The notes: generated by a model not told the origin, from the letters alone. Counted from the stretch's first letter, positions 45,229 to 54,502 are shown. The stretch is DNA of 64,000 nucleotides from Sphingopyxis fribergensis (GCF_000803645.1 NZ_CP009122.1:3944501-4008500), one strand, 5' to 3'. Program-made: numbers and translations.

Positions 45229-45789
45229 GTGAGGACCAGCCACATCATTTGCCCGCGGCCGATGCAGCGCGGCCTAGCCATATTTGCGCTCCTGATCGCG
45301 CCCACCGCCGCTTCGCCGGCGCTGGCGCAGAACAGCGCGCAAGGCGCGGCCGAAGCCATCGTGCTTCGCCCGCTCAGCTTCTTCAAGGTCAACGACCTCG
45401 ATTTCGGGGACATCATCCCGTCGGCGGCCGCGGGGACCGTCACGATCGAACCCGACGGCTCGCGCAGCCGCACCGGCGGCGTGACGCTGGCCGGCAATGC
45501 CGGCGAACCCGCACGCTTCGCCGGCCTCGGCAGCTTCAATCGCCAGGTCAACATATCTTTGGGATCGAACACGATCTGGATCACTGGCCCGGGTACGCGG
45601 ATGCGCGTGCGCAATTTCGAAATCGGAAGCACCCCGACCGCGATCCTGTCGACCTCGCCGACACGCTTCCGAATCACCTCGCCACTGGGCAATTATAATT
45701 TTCCCGTCGGCGGAACGCTCGAAGTCGGTGCGAACCAGGCACCGGGCGATTACAGCGGCACATTCACGATCACGCTCAACTATCTTTAG
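45229..45789 (+). CDS. DUF4402-family exported protein, copy 1
   Basis: A 186-residue exported protein: a signal peptide (GLAIFALLIAPTAASPALA) followed by a DUF4402 beta-sandwich (about 45-186, from LRPLSFFKVNDLDFGDI to the ending APGDYSGTFTITLNYL). Family members resemble pilin or adhesin subunits but the role is unknown. GTG 45229 with AGGA upstream is used; ATG 45262 is a shorter alternative. A second copy lies at 46216-46770 with the same ending pattern. No chaperone or usher gene is nearby. Confidence 0.83.
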   Translation: MRTSHIICPRPMQRGLAIFALLIAPTAASPALAQNSAQGAAEAIVLRPLSFFKVNDLDFGDIIPSAAAGTVTIEPDGSRSRTGGVTLAGNAGEPARFAGLGSFNRQVNISLGSNTIWITGPGTRMRVRNFEIGSTPTAILSTSPTRFRITSPLGNYNFPVGGTLEVGANQAPGDYSGTFTITLNYL

Positions 45790-45924
45790 ACCTTCTGTGG
45801 GGGAAGGACGGCACCGGGGACCACTTGCGCCCGAAAGGATGCCTGCGCCGGTGCCGTCAAAGCCCCACAATCGCTACGCAGACCCGATTGCCGAGCCTTC
45901 GCTCGCTTGCTATGGGCGCGGTCG

Positions 45925-46122
45925 ATGACCCAGCCTGCACCCGAAACCATCCGCACGCCCAAAACCCGCATCGCCTGCGACGGCACCGGCGACGGCCTCG
46001 CCGATGCGGCGCTCGGCCATCCCCGCGTATGGCTCGAAATCGACCCCGATGAAGGCTTCGCCGACTGCGGCTATTGCGACCGACGCTTTATTTTGATCGG
46101 CGGCGTTGCCGACAAGGCCTGA
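45925..46122 (+). CDS. Zinc-finger (CHCC-type) protein
   Basis: A 65-residue protein with the zf-CHCC layout: CDG, then HPRVWLEID, then CGYCDRRF, giving Cys/His/Cys/Cys zinc ligands. The mitochondrial complex I subunit NDUFS6 has the same domain; in alphaproteobacteria these small proteins are probably involved with complex I or as housekeeping metal proteins. ATG 45925 is preferred over an upstream ATG. It lies between the two DUF4402 genes, apparently without a functional link. Confidence 0.85.
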   Translation: MTQPAPETIRTPKTRIACDGTGDGLADAALGHPRVWLEIDPDEGFADCGYCDRRFILIGGVADKA

Positions 46123-46215
46123 TCCGCAGCCGGAAGTAAACGGTCGATTCACCAACCCCGTGCATCAGTGATGAAGGTCCCGCTGGCATAGATGTGCCAG
46201 ACAGGAGCAGAATCT

Positions 46216-46770
46216 GTGGGGATTCAAGGGACCAGAAACTGTCCGGGAGCCGTGCGCGCCCTGACCATCGCCGTGGCAGCGGCGGGCGCGGCGCTGTGCG
46301 GACCGGCCTTTGCCGCCGACATGCCCGGCACCGCCAATGCGGCGGTGATCCGCCCCAATACGCTGATCAAGACCGACGACCTCGATTTCGGCACGCTGAT
46401 CAGCGGTGCGACTGGCGGCACGGTGACGATCAACCCCGTCACCAATGCGCGCACGAGCGGCGGCGGGGTCACCCCGGTGGGCTCGGCGGCGCAGCGCGCG
46501 GTATTTCAGGGGACCGGCGGCATATTGTTCATCAGCGTATCCGGCAGCACCTCGGTCACCTTGACGCGCGCGGGCGGCGGCGCAGCGCCGATGACCGCGA
46601 GCCTCGTCCGCGCGGCGAGCACCAGCGGCGGCGGCATCGCCCTGCTCGGCGGCACCCTCCTGCCGAGCGGCGTCCAGACCTATTATATCGGCGGCACGCT
46701 CACCGTTCCAGCGAACCAGCCCGCGGGCGACTACAGCGGCACCTTCACGCTGACGGTGAACTATCTTTAG
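46216..46770 (+). CDS. DUF4402-family exported protein, copy 2
   Basis: A 184-residue paralogue of the product at 45229. It has a signal peptide ending FAAD, LIKTDDLDFGTLISGATGG, and a closing strand pattern TVPANQPAGDYSGTFTLTVN that mirrors copy 1. GTG 46216 follows AGGAG by 9 bases. The two copies are clearly diverged, so the duplication is not recent. Exposure at the cell surface or in a fibre is likely but unproved. Confidence 0.83.
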   Translation: MGIQGTRNCPGAVRALTIAVAAAGAALCGPAFAADMPGTANAAVIRPNTLIKTDDLDFGTLISGATGGTVTINPVTNARTSGGGVTPVGSAAQRAVFQGTGGILFISVSGSTSVTLTRAGGGAAPMTASLVRAASTSGGGIALLGGTLLPSGVQTYYIGGTLTVPANQPAGDYSGTFTLTVNYL

Positions 46771-46811
46771 TTCGATGCCCGCATTAGACCGGTAGCTGCC
46801 ACGCCCCTTCC

Positions 46812-46886
46812 TCGTCACCCCGGACTTGATCCGGGGTCCATGACTTCGGCGCTGTGATGGGTCCCGGATCAAGTCCGGGATGACGA
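46812..46886. repeat. Inverted repeat, REP-like (copy 4, family B)
   Basis: CGTCACCCCGGACTTGATCC and GGATCAAGTCCGGGATGACG form nearly perfect arms about 27 bases long around a short centre (CATGACTTCGGCGCTGTGAT). It lies between the second DUF4402 gene and tldD. The CGTCA ends are shared with the copies at 48460 and 50411. Confidence 0.8.
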
Positions 46887-47004
46887 AATGGGATGAATCC
46901 GGGTCCGCTCACAACCCAAAGCCGATGTTCGGACACGGGCCTTGCGATCTGTGCCCGCGACGAACGGCCTTTGCGTCGATCCCCTTCGTCCCTATATCGC
47001 TCCA

Positions 47005-48447
47005 ATGACAAGCCCCACCGATCCCCGCCGCTTCCTCTATCGCGCCGACGCGCTCGATCCCGATCTGGCGCAGGCGCTCGCGCGCGAAGCGCTCGCCAAG
47101 GCCGACGACGGCGAGCTCTACCTGCAATATCGCGCGACCGAGAGCTTCGGCTTCGACGACGGGCGCCTCAAGACCGCTGACTATTCGACCGACGCCGGCT
47201 TTGGCCTGCGCGCCGTGTCGGGCGAGATGACGGGCTTTGCCCACGCCAGCGACATCAGCGCCGGCGCGATCCGCCGCGCCGCCGAGACGCTCGCGCTGCT
47301 CGATCCGTCGAATCAGGCGCACGCCGCGCCGCCGCCGCGCACCAACCGCCACCTCTATGACGAGGCGAACCCGCTCGACCTCATCCCCTTCGCGAAGAAG
47401 GTCGCGCTCTGCCAGGAAATCGACGCCGCCGCTCGGACACGCGATCCGCGCATTGTCCAGGTGTCGGTCGCACTCGCGGGCAGCTGGTCGGTGGTCGAGA
47501 TCGTCCGCGCCGACGGCTTCCTCGCGACCGACATCCGCCCGCTCGTCCGGCTTAACGTCTCGATCGTGGTCGAGGAAAATGGCCGCCGTGAAACGGGCTA
47601 TTTCGGCCTTGGCGGCCGCTATATGTACGATCATCTGTTCGAACCCGCACAGTGGAACCGCGCGATCGACGAGGCGCTGGCACAGGCGCTCGTCAATCTG
47701 CGCGCGGTCGACGCCCCCGCGAGCGAATTCACCGTGCTGCTCGGCCCCGGCTGGCCGGGCGTGCTGCTCCACGAAGCCGTCGGCCACGGACTCGAAGGCG
47801 ATTTCAACCGCAAAGGCACCAGCGCCTTTTCGGGTCGCATCGGCGAACGCGTCGCGGCGCCCGGCGTAACGGTGGTCGACGACGGCGCGATGGACAGCCC
47901 GGTCGGCGGCGGTCGCCGCGGTTCGCTCAGCATCGACGACGAAGGCACACCCACCGGCGAGACAGTGCTGATCGAGGACGGAATCCTCAAAGGCTATATG
48001 CAGGACCGCCTCAACGCGCGCCTGATGGGCGTCGAGCCGACCGGCAACGGGCGGCGTGAGAGTTTTGCGCACGCGCCGATGCCGCGCATGACAAATACCT
48101 TCATGAAGGGTGGTAACGACGATCCAGCCGAACTTCTGAGCCGCGTGAAGAACGGTATTTTTGCCAAGAGCTTCGGCGGCGGACAGGTCGACATCGTGTC
48201 GGGCAAGTTCGTCTTCAGCTGCACCGAGGCGTACAAGATCGAGAATGGCAAGCTCGGCGATTCGATCAAGGGCGCGACCCTGATCGGCGACGGCCCGAGC
48301 GTGCTGACCAAGGTGATGGGCATCGGCAACGACATGGCGATCGACGAAGGCATCGGCATCTGCGGCAAAGGCGGCCAGAGCGTCCCCGCAGGTGTCGGCC
48401 AGCCGACCTTGCTCGTCAGCGGACTGACCGTGGGCGGGACGGCGTAA
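47005..48447 (+). CDS. tldD: TldD metalloprotease
   Basis: With TldE, a Zn-dependent protease that matures modified peptides and degrades some antitoxins (CcdA in E. coli). The 480-residue product has the catalytic HEAVGHGLEGD (His256, Glu257, His261) and the ending VGQPTLLVSGLTVGGTA, and it keeps the early ESFGFDDGRLK block. ATG 47005 is used; the frame is open upstream only through non-conserved sequence. No tldE/pmbA lies beside it, as is common. REP-like elements bound the gene on both sides. Confidence 0.95.
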   Translation: MTSPTDPRRFLYRADALDPDLAQALAREALAKADDGELYLQYRATESFGFDDGRLKTADYSTDAGFGLRAVSGEMTGFAHASDISAGAIRRAAETLALLDPSNQAHAAPPPRTNRHLYDEANPLDLIPFAKKVALCQEIDAAARTRDPRIVQVSVALAGSWSVVEIVRADGFLATDIRPLVRLNVSIVVEENGRRETGYFGLGGRYMYDHLFEPAQWNRAIDEALAQALVNLRAVDAPASEFTVLLGPGWPGVLLHEAVGHGLEGDFNRKGTSAFSGRIGERVAAPGVTVVDDGAMDSPVGGGRRGSLSIDDEGTPTGETVLIEDGILKGYMQDRLNARLMGVEPTGNGRRESFAHAPMPRMTNTFMKGGNDDPAELLSRVKNGIFAKSFGGGQVDIVSGKFVFSCTEAYKIENGKLGDSIKGATLIGDGPSVLTKVMGIGNDMAIDEGIGICGKGGQSVPAGVGQPTLLVSGLTVGGTA

Positions 48448-48459
48448 CAACAAAGAGAC

Positions 48460-48552
48460 CGTCATTGCGAGGAGCGTAGCGACGAAATCTCCAGCTATCG
48501 GCTTTAGCTAAGGTCGATAGCTGGAGATTGCTTCGCTCCGCTCGCAATGACG
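48460..48552. repeat. Inverted repeat, REP-like (copy 5)
   Basis: CGTCATTGCGAGGAGCGTAG with its distant complement CTTCGCTCCGCTCGCAATGACG form the outer arms, and TCTCCAGCTATCG with CGATAGCTGGAGA form the inner arms. The whole can fold as a long hairpin of about 93 bases. It begins 12 bases after the tldD stop and may act as its terminator. Confidence 0.8.
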
Positions 48553-48670
48553 ATAGAGTGTGATCGCCCTCACTTGGCGTTCGCTCCTCCCGCGCATATA
48601 GAAATCTCAAACAGAAAAAGAATCGGGTCGCATCATCCGCGGGGGCACTCCCTGCAACAGGGAGGGTAAT

Positions 48671-49888
48671 ATGCGTTCGAGTCTGCGTTTCGTTTCCGTG
48701 GCGGCCGTCGCCGCGATGCTCGCCGCCGTTCCCGGCTCGGCGCAAAAATCGACCGGGCCCAAGGAACGGTATGAAATGGACGTCGCGACGATGTCGGGCT
48801 TCGCCGCAATGGCTGGGGGCAAGGGCGGCATCGGCGGCGCGATGGGGATGATGTTCGGCGGCGATCCGTCGAGCCGCGTCGCTTATCAGCTCATGCTTCG
48901 CCTCGGATCGAACGACGCCGCCACCGCGCCGCCGCCCAAGGGAGACCATTTCTTTCAGCCGCAGGCGAAGCTCGGCAAATCGGTGCCGCTGATCAGCGTC
49001 GAGCGCAAGGAAGGCACCTATCCCACCGAATTCGAACGCCCGAAGGGCCGCCTGCTCCTTTATTGGGGCTGCGGCGCCAAGGCTGGCCCCGGCCAGCCCG
49101 TAATCATCGACTTTGCCAAGGTCGCCGCGGGACAGGTTCCGCCGGGCCTCTTCTCAAGCGCGGTTCCGGTGATCCGCGAAGTCAGCCAGGCGAACAGCCG
49201 CTCCTACACCGACTGGCCGAACAGCAAGAATGGCAAGCAGCCTGGCGGCGGATCGTCGCTGCTCGGCGCACACCGCGTCGCGAGCAACTATGGTCCCGAC
49301 ATCAATTTCACCCTCGCGCAGGATTATATGCAGGGCCTCTCCGCCTCGACCGCGATCCAGGGCGACCAGTCGGTGATGCTACGCTGGAACCAGGTGCCGA
49401 CCGCCACGGGTTACGCCGCGTGGACGATCGGCGGCATGGGCAATGGCGGCGGCAAGGATGATATGGGCGACATCGTCTGGTGGACCAGCAGCGCGTCGAA
49501 GGAATTCGGCGGCGGCCTCTGGGACTGGCTGCCCCCGTCGGTGGTCGCGAACCTCATCACCAAGAAGATCGTGATGCCGCCCAGCCAGACGAGCTGCCAG
49601 ATCCCCGCCGAGGTCAAGAAGGCGTCGGGCGAGATGATGATCGGCAATTTGAACGCCTTCGGACCCGAGGCGAATTTCTCCTATCCGCCCAAGCCCGCGG
49701 GCAATGCGGTGTGGAACATCGACTGGACCGCGAAAGTCCGCTTCCGGTCGCACACGATGCTGATGATCGGCGCCGACTTCGGCGGCATGGGGGGATCGAG
49801 TACGGGGGGCAGCACCCCCGCCACGCCCGCGAAGAAGAAGAAATGCAAAGGCCCGCTCGGCATCCCGCTCCCCGACGGGGCGTGCTGA
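48671..49888 (+). CDS. Exported protein of unknown function
   Basis: A 405-residue protein with a signal peptide (about 1-24, ending GSAQ). A Gly/Met-rich stretch follows (GGKGGIGGAMGMMFGG), then a long mature part with no motif I recognise. Notable is a central segment AYAAWTIGGMGNGGGKDD-like in character, rich in Gly, and a Lys-rich C terminus (PAKKKKCKGPLGIP) ending in Cys. Two Cys pairs may form disulphides. AGGGAGGG precedes ATG 48671. A smaller exported protein gene follows 80 bp on. Confidence 0.75.
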   Translation: MRSSLRFVSVAAVAAMLAAVPGSAQKSTGPKERYEMDVATMSGFAAMAGGKGGIGGAMGMMFGGDPSSRVAYQLMLRLGSNDAATAPPPKGDHFFQPQAKLGKSVPLISVERKEGTYPTEFERPKGRLLLYWGCGAKAGPGQPVIIDFAKVAAGQVPPGLFSSAVPVIREVSQANSRSYTDWPNSKNGKQPGGGSSLLGAHRVASNYGPDINFTLAQDYMQGLSASTAIQGDQSVMLRWNQVPTATGYAAWTIGGMGNGGGKDDMGDIVWWTSSASKEFGGGLWDWLPPSVVANLITKKIVMPPSQTSCQIPAEVKKASGEMMIGNLNAFGPEANFSYPPKPAGNAVWNIDWTAKVRFRSHTMLMIGADFGGMGGSSTGGSTPATPAKKKKCKGPLGIPLPDGAC

Positions 49889-49968
49889 ATCGGCGGCGAG
49901 TCAGCCCCTGTTCACGCGCATTGGCGCAGAAAGGCGCCGGGTAGGGTATGAAAGACAGGAGTCGAACC

Positions 49969-50370
49969 ATGCGTCACCTCATCCCGGCGCTTCTCGCCGC
50001 CGCCGCGCTCGCGGCCGCCCCCGCCGCCACCGCGCGCGAAAAGCTCGCGCCCGAAGACCAGCTCGCGAAATTGCTCGAAGGCCGCGTCGCAGGCGAGCCG
50101 CAGGATTGCATCTCGCTCTCGACCGCGCGCAGTTCGCAGATCATCGAGAAGACCGCGATCGTCTACAAGGTCGGCAGCACCTATTGGGTCAACCGGCCCA
50201 GGGGCGGCGCCGAATCGCTCGACGATGACGATATCCTCGTGACCAAGACGACCGGCAGCCAGCTGTGCAGCATCGACGCCGTCGAGCTGCGCGACCGCAC
50301 GAGCCATTTCTACGCCGGCTTCGTGTCGCTCGGCAAATTCGTGCCTTACAAACGCGTCAAGGCCGAGTGA
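49969..50370 (+). CDS. Small exported protein of unknown function
   Basis: A 133-residue protein: a signal peptide (RHLIPALLAAAALAAAPAAT), then a mature domain with two Cys (EPQDCISL and GSQLCSIDA), probably a disulphide, and a YWVNRPRGGAESL stretch. Similar small proteins are common in sphingomonads, without an assigned role. ATG 49969 with AGGAG upstream is chosen over ATG 49948, since the signal peptide starts there. Confidence 0.75.
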   Translation: MRHLIPALLAAAALAAAPAATAREKLAPEDQLAKLLEGRVAGEPQDCISLSTARSSQIIEKTAIVYKVGSTYWVNRPRGGAESLDDDDILVTKTTGSQLCSIDAVELRDRTSHFYAGFVSLGKFVPYKRVKAE

Positions 50371-50410
50371 GCATGGGCGCGGTTGCGCCCCAGTCGATCA
50401 CCATTAAGGT

Positions 50411-50488
50411 CGTCATCTCGGCGAAGGCCGGGATCTTCATGTTGCGTCAAACCGTTACGTCGAGATCCCGGCTTTCGCCGGGATGACG
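50411..50488. repeat. Inverted repeat, REP-like (copy 6, family B)
   Basis: CGTCATCTCGGCGAAGGCCG and CGGCTTTCGCCGGGATGACG are the outer ends of two nearly complementary 28-base arms. It lies between the small exported-protein gene and the DUF924 gene. It shares its CGTCAT...GATGACG ends with family B elements at 46812 and 48460. Confidence 0.8.
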
Positions 50489-50508
50489 CATGATGGGAAA
50501 CACAGACT

Positions 50509-51078
50509 TTGGCCGAAAACGAAAACGCCCCGCCGCCCGCCGACTGGGCGCAGCAATTGCTCGCCTTCTGGTTCGACGCGCACGGCATGGACGACTGGTA
50601 CGGCGGCGGCACCGAATTCGACGACGCCGTTCGCGATCTGGCGGAGGGCTGGCACGAAGTGTTGCGATCCCAGCCCGCCGAAACCTTCCTGACCGATCCC
50701 GACACCGCGCTTGCGGCGACGATCCTGTTCGACCAGGTACCGCGCAACATCTATCGCGGCCACGCCGACGCCTTCGCGACCGACGATCTTGCCCGGGCGA
50801 TCGCGCACGGCATCGTCGCGCGCGGATGGCACGAAAACTGGCCCGACGAACGGCGCCAATTCGCCTGCCTGCCTTTTCAGCACAGCGAGAATATGGACGA
50901 CCAGCGCGAATCGTTGCGCCTGTTCGCGCAGTTCGACGACCCGATGTTCCAGGATTATGCCCAAAAGCATTTCGACGTCGTTGATCGCTTCGGCCGCTTC
51001 CCGCACCGCAACGAGGCGCTCGGCCGCACCACCCGCGCCCACGAGGAAGCGGCGATAGAAGAGGGCAGGAATTGGTGA
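50509..51078 (+). CDS. DUF924-family protein
   Basis: A 189-residue soluble helical protein. Family blocks are LLAFWFDAHGMDDWYGGG, ILFDQVPRNIYRGHADAFA, and the charged CLPFQHSENMDDQRESLRLF. The fold is TPR-like; the function is unknown. The frame is closed by a TGA at 50491-50493, and TTG 50509, with GGGAAA 8 bases before it, is the first usable start and gives the full family N terminus. It is followed by the PPOX-fold gene after 28 bp, probably in one transcript. Confidence 0.85.
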   Translation: MAENENAPPPADWAQQLLAFWFDAHGMDDWYGGGTEFDDAVRDLAEGWHEVLRSQPAETFLTDPDTALAATILFDQVPRNIYRGHADAFATDDLARAIAHGIVARGWHENWPDERRQFACLPFQHSENMDDQRESLRLFAQFDDPMFQDYAQKHFDVVDRFGRFPHRNEALGRTTRAHEEAAIEEGRNW

Positions 51079-51106
51079 TAGGGCAAGCGCAGCACGGAGA
51101 ACCGCC

Positions 51107-51670
51107 ATGGCCGAATTCACCAATACACTGACCGACAAGCATGTCGCCTTCATCGAAAGGCAGCCGGTCTTTTTCATCGCGACCGCCGCCGCCGACGCGC
51201 GCATCAACCTGTCGCCCAAGGGCTATGCCGAAAGCTTCAGGATATTGTCGGACAGCAAGGTCGCCTATCTCGACCTCGGCGGTTCGGGCAACGAGACGCA
51301 CGCGCATCTCGCCGCCGACGGACGCATCACGATCATGTTCTGTGCCTTCGACCGTAGCGCGCTGATCCTGCGCATCTATGGCCGCGGCCGCCCGGTGCTG
51401 CCGCAGGACGCCGAGTGGGACGCGCTCGCCGCGCATTTCACCCTGATCCCCGGCACGCGCCAGATTTTCGTGATCGACATCGACAGCGTGCAGACAAGCT
51501 GCGGCTGGGGCGTGCCGATGATGGAATTGCAGCACGAGCGAGACACGCTGCAGAAATATCACCGTCAGGCCGACCGCGACCTGTGGGTCGAAAAATTCCA
51601 GGGCCGCACCAAAAGCATCGACGGCCTGCCGACACGCCCGACCGACCGCTTCATCGCGGGCGACGGCTGA
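51107..51670 (+). CDS. Pyridoxamine 5'-phosphate oxidase-fold flavoprotein
   Basis: A 187-residue split-barrel protein. It begins DKHVAFIERQPVFFIATAAA and continues with INLSPKGYAESFRIL and YLDLGGSGNETHAHLAADGR, typical for the PPOX-like FMN/haem-binding superfamily. The C-terminal part (QTSCGWGVPMMEL) is that of a well-spread subgroup of unknown substrate, so a role in B6 metabolism is not claimed. Its TGA overlaps the ATG of the DUF2007 gene. Confidence 0.87.
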   Translation: MAEFTNTLTDKHVAFIERQPVFFIATAAADARINLSPKGYAESFRILSDSKVAYLDLGGSGNETHAHLAADGRITIMFCAFDRSALILRIYGRGRPVLPQDAEWDALAAHFTLIPGTRQIFVIDIDSVQTSCGWGVPMMELQHERDTLQKYHRQADRDLWVEKFQGRTKSIDGLPTRPTDRFIAGDG

Positions 51671-51900
51671 TGCCGCTCGTCGAACTGGTGCGTCTGCCCA
51701 ATGGCGCCGAGGCCGAATTGCTGCGCGGCCGGCTCGAAAGCGCGGGCGTCCATGCCGTCTGCTTCGACGCGGGCATGAACATCGCCGAAAGCGTCGGGTT
51801 GCTCATCCCCGTCCGCATCATGGTGCTCGACGAGGATCTGGACGAAGCGCGGGCGCTGATCGCCGAATTCGAAGCCGGCGGGAACGGAAACGCGGCCTGA
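51670..51900 (+). CDS. DUF2007-type small protein
   Basis: A 76-residue soluble protein resembling the 'putative signal transducing protein' family: VELVRLPNGAEAELLRGRLE, then AGVHAVCFDAGMN, then a beta strand with IPVRIMVLDEDLDEARALI. The pattern suggests a ferredoxin-like alpha/beta fold. It overlaps the PPOX-fold gene (TGATG) and precedes the EEP hydrolase gene by 18 bp. The role is unknown. Confidence 0.8.
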   Translation: MPLVELVRLPNGAEAELLRGRLESAGVHAVCFDAGMNIAESVGLLIPVRIMVLDEDLDEARALIAEFEAGGNGNAA

Positions 51901-51918
51901 GCGCTTGAAAAACACGTT

Positions 51919-52617
51919 ATGATCAAGGTCGCCAGTTACAATATGCGCAAGGGCATCGGGCTCGACCGCCGCCGCGACCCCGGGCGGGTGCTCTCGGTGC
52001 TCAGCGAACTCGACGCCGACATCGTCGCGCTGCAGGAAGCCGACCGCCGCTTCGGCACACGCGCGAGCGCCATCCCGCCGCATATGTTCGAAGACCATAG
52101 CGACTATGTCCCGGTCGACCTACTCAGCGGGCGCCCCTATGCGATCGGCTGGCACGGCAATGCGCTGCTTGTGCGCAAGGGCGCCGAGGTCGAAGAAAGC
52201 CACGCGCTCCATCTGCCGACGCTCGAACCGCGCGGCGCCGTCGCGGCGACGATTCGTATCGGCGACACGCGGCTGCGCGTCGTCGGCATGCACCTCGACA
52301 TCTCAGGGCTACGGCGGCGACAACAGGCGCGCGCGATCCTGTCGCATCTCGCCGAGGGTGAGGATCTTCCGACGATCCTGATGGGCGACTGCAACGAATG
52401 GCGCAACCGCGGCGGCTGCCTCGCCGATTTCGGCGAGCGTCATCATATGGTCGATACCGGCCACAGCTTTCACAGCCGGCGGCCCGTGGCCAAGCTCGAC
52501 CGCATCTTCGCGACCCCCGACCTCCAGCCGGTCGACGCGGGCGTGCACCAGAGCGCGCTTGCGGCGCGCGCATCGGATCATCTGCCGATCTGGGCGCGGT
52601 TCAAGGCAGCGGACTGA
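51919..52617 (+). CDS. Endonuclease/exonuclease/phosphatase (EEP) family hydrolase
   Basis: Metal-dependent phosphoesterase of 232 residues. EEP motifs run in order: VASYNMRKGIG (Asn), DIVALQEADRRFG (Glu), GMHLDISG, ILMGDCNEW (Asp-x-Asn), and SDHLPIWARF (Asp-His at the end). The substrate may be nucleic acid, phospholipid or a phosphoinositide-like ester; sequence does not tell. It ends the small operon of the DUF924, PPOX-fold and DUF2007 genes. The NtrC-like site for glnK-amt begins 3 bp after it. Confidence 0.88.
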   Translation: MIKVASYNMRKGIGLDRRRDPGRVLSVLSELDADIVALQEADRRFGTRASAIPPHMFEDHSDYVPVDLLSGRPYAIGWHGNALLVRKGAEVEESHALHLPTLEPRGAVAATIRIGDTRLRVVGMHLDISGLRRRQQARAILSHLAEGEDLPTILMGDCNEWRNRGGCLADFGERHHMVDTGHSFHSRRPVAKLDRIFATPDLQPVDAGVHQSALAARASDHLPIWARFKAAD

Positions 52618-52619
52618 TC

Positions 52620-52636
52620 TGCCCAAAATTTAGGCA
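52620..52636 (+). promoter_or_regulatory. Candidate NtrC enhancer site
   Basis: The 17-bp palindrome-like TGCCCAAAATTTAGGCA resembles the NtrC consensus TGCACC-N5-GGTGCA at both ends (TGC and GCA, with a similar AT-rich core). It lies about 110-125 bp before the sigma-54 promoter of glnK, the usual distance for an NtrC enhancer. Confidence 0.45.
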
Positions 52637-52709
52637 AACCCCTGCTTGCCCTGCCCACCGAACGACCGATTGTTCGCCGCTCCAGCTCTAAACCGTCACA
52701 AAATGTTAA

Positions 52710-53120
<411 letters not shown>

Positions 53121-53137
53121 TGACGAAGGGGGAAATT

Positions 53138-54502
53138 ATGACGTTCGCAAACAAATTTGCGGCGAGCGCCGGGGCCGTCGGCCTCTCGCTGTTCGCCGCT
53201 TTGCCCGCCTGGGCACAGGAGGCGGCGCCCGCCGTCGCCGAAGCCGCCGCGCCGACGCCCGACAAGGGTGACACGGCCTGGATGATGATCTCGACCGTGC
53301 TCGTCATGGCGATGATCGTCCCCGGCCTCGCGCTGTTCTATGGCGGCCTCGTCCGCACCAAGAATATGGCGTCGGTCCTGACGCAGATTCTCGCGGTTGC
53401 GGCGCTAGCGATGATCATGTGGGTGATGTTCGGCTACAGCCTCGCCTTTGGCGGCGACGGCAACCAGTTCATCTCGATGGGCAAGACGTTCCTTGCTGGC
53501 GTCACCGCCGATTCGACCGTCGCGACCTTCACCGACGGCGTCGTGATCCCCGAATTCGTGTTCATCGCCTTCCAGATGACCTTCTCGGCGATCACCGTCG
53601 CGCTGGTGCTCGGCGGCCTCGTCGAGCGCATGAAATTCTCGGCGGTCATGGTCTTCGCGATCGTCTGGCTGACCATCGTCTATTATCCGATCGCGCATAT
53701 GGTCTGGTATCTGGGCGGTGACGATGCTTCGACCGGCCTGATCTTCGGCTGGGGCGCGCTCGACTTCGCGGGCGGCACCGTCGTCCACATCAACGCGGGT
53801 GTCGCGGCGCTCGTCGGCTGCCTGATCATCGGCAAGCGGAGCGGCTATCAGAAGGACATCATGGCGCCGCACTCGCTGACCATGACCTTGATCGGTACCG
53901 GGCTCCTGTGGGTGGGCTGGTTCGGCTTCAACGCCGGCTCGGCGCTCGAAGCCAATGGCTCGGCCGGCCTTGCGCTGATCAACACCTTCACCGCCACCGC
54001 CGCCGGCGTCCTCTTCTGGATGCTCACCGAACGCGCGCTCGGCCACAAGGGTTCGCTGCTCGGCGCCTGTTCGGGTGCGATCGCCGGCCTCGTTGCCGTC
54101 ACGCCTGCGGCCGGCAACTCGGGGCCGTTCGGCGCGATCCTGCTCGGGGCCGTTGCCGGTATCGTCTGCTGCTGGTTCGTGATGAAGCTGAAAGCCAAGC
54201 TCGGTTTCGACGACTCGCTCGACGTGTTCGGCATCCACGGCATCGGCGGCCTGATCGGTTCGATCCTGACTGCGGTCACCATGCTGCCCGCGCTCGGCGG
54301 TCCGGCCGGTGACGATTACGTCCTGGGCTCGCAGCTCTGGATCCAGATCAAATCGGTCGGCGTCGCCGTCCTCTGGTCGGCGGTCGGTTCGGCGATCGCC
54401 TTCTACATCGCCAAGGCGGTCACCGGCGGGCGCGTCTCCGAAGAGGTGGAACGCGAAGGCCTCGACCTCGGCGAGCATGGAGAGCGCGCCTACAATTATT
54501 GA
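53138..54502 (+). CDS. amtB: Ammonium transporter Amt
   Basis: Trimeric ammonium channel, 454 residues. A cleavable signal peptide (ending PAWA) is followed by eleven helices. Family hallmarks are WMMISTVLVMAMIVPGLALFYGG, DFAGGTVVHINAGVAALVG (the first pore His) and DVFGIHGIGGLIGS (the second pore His). GlnK binds its cytoplasmic face. ATG 53138 has AAGGGGGAA directly upstream and starts the signal peptide; an earlier ATG at 53120 overlaps the glnK stop and adds six residues. A strong terminator follows at 54588. Confidence 0.96.
   Translation: MTFANKFAASAGAVGLSLFAALPAWAQEAAPAVAEAAAPTPDKGDTAWMMISTVLVMAMIVPGLALFYGGLVRTKNMASVLTQILAVAALAMIMWVMFGYSLAFGGDGNQFISMGKTFLAGVTADSTVATFTDGVVIPEFVFIAFQMTFSAITVALVLGGLVERMKFSAVMVFAIVWLTIVYYPIAHMVWYLGGDDASTGLIFGWGALDFAGGTVVHINAGVAALVGCLIIGKRSGYQKDIMAPHSLTMTLIGTGLLWVGWFGFNAGSALEANGSAGLALINTFTATAAGVLFWMLTERALGHKGSLLGACSGAIAGLVAVTPAAGNSGPFGAILLGAVAGIVCCWFVMKLKAKLGFDDSLDVFGIHGIGGLIGSILTAVTMLPALGGPAGDDYVLGSQLWIQIKSVGVAVLWSAVGSAIAFYIAKAVTGGRVSEEVEREGLDLGEHGERAYNY

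Noticed and set aside
46812..50488. Possible CRISPR-like array from three repeats in 4 kb
   Set aside because: The repeats are palindromic, irregularly spaced by whole genes, and no cas gene is present.
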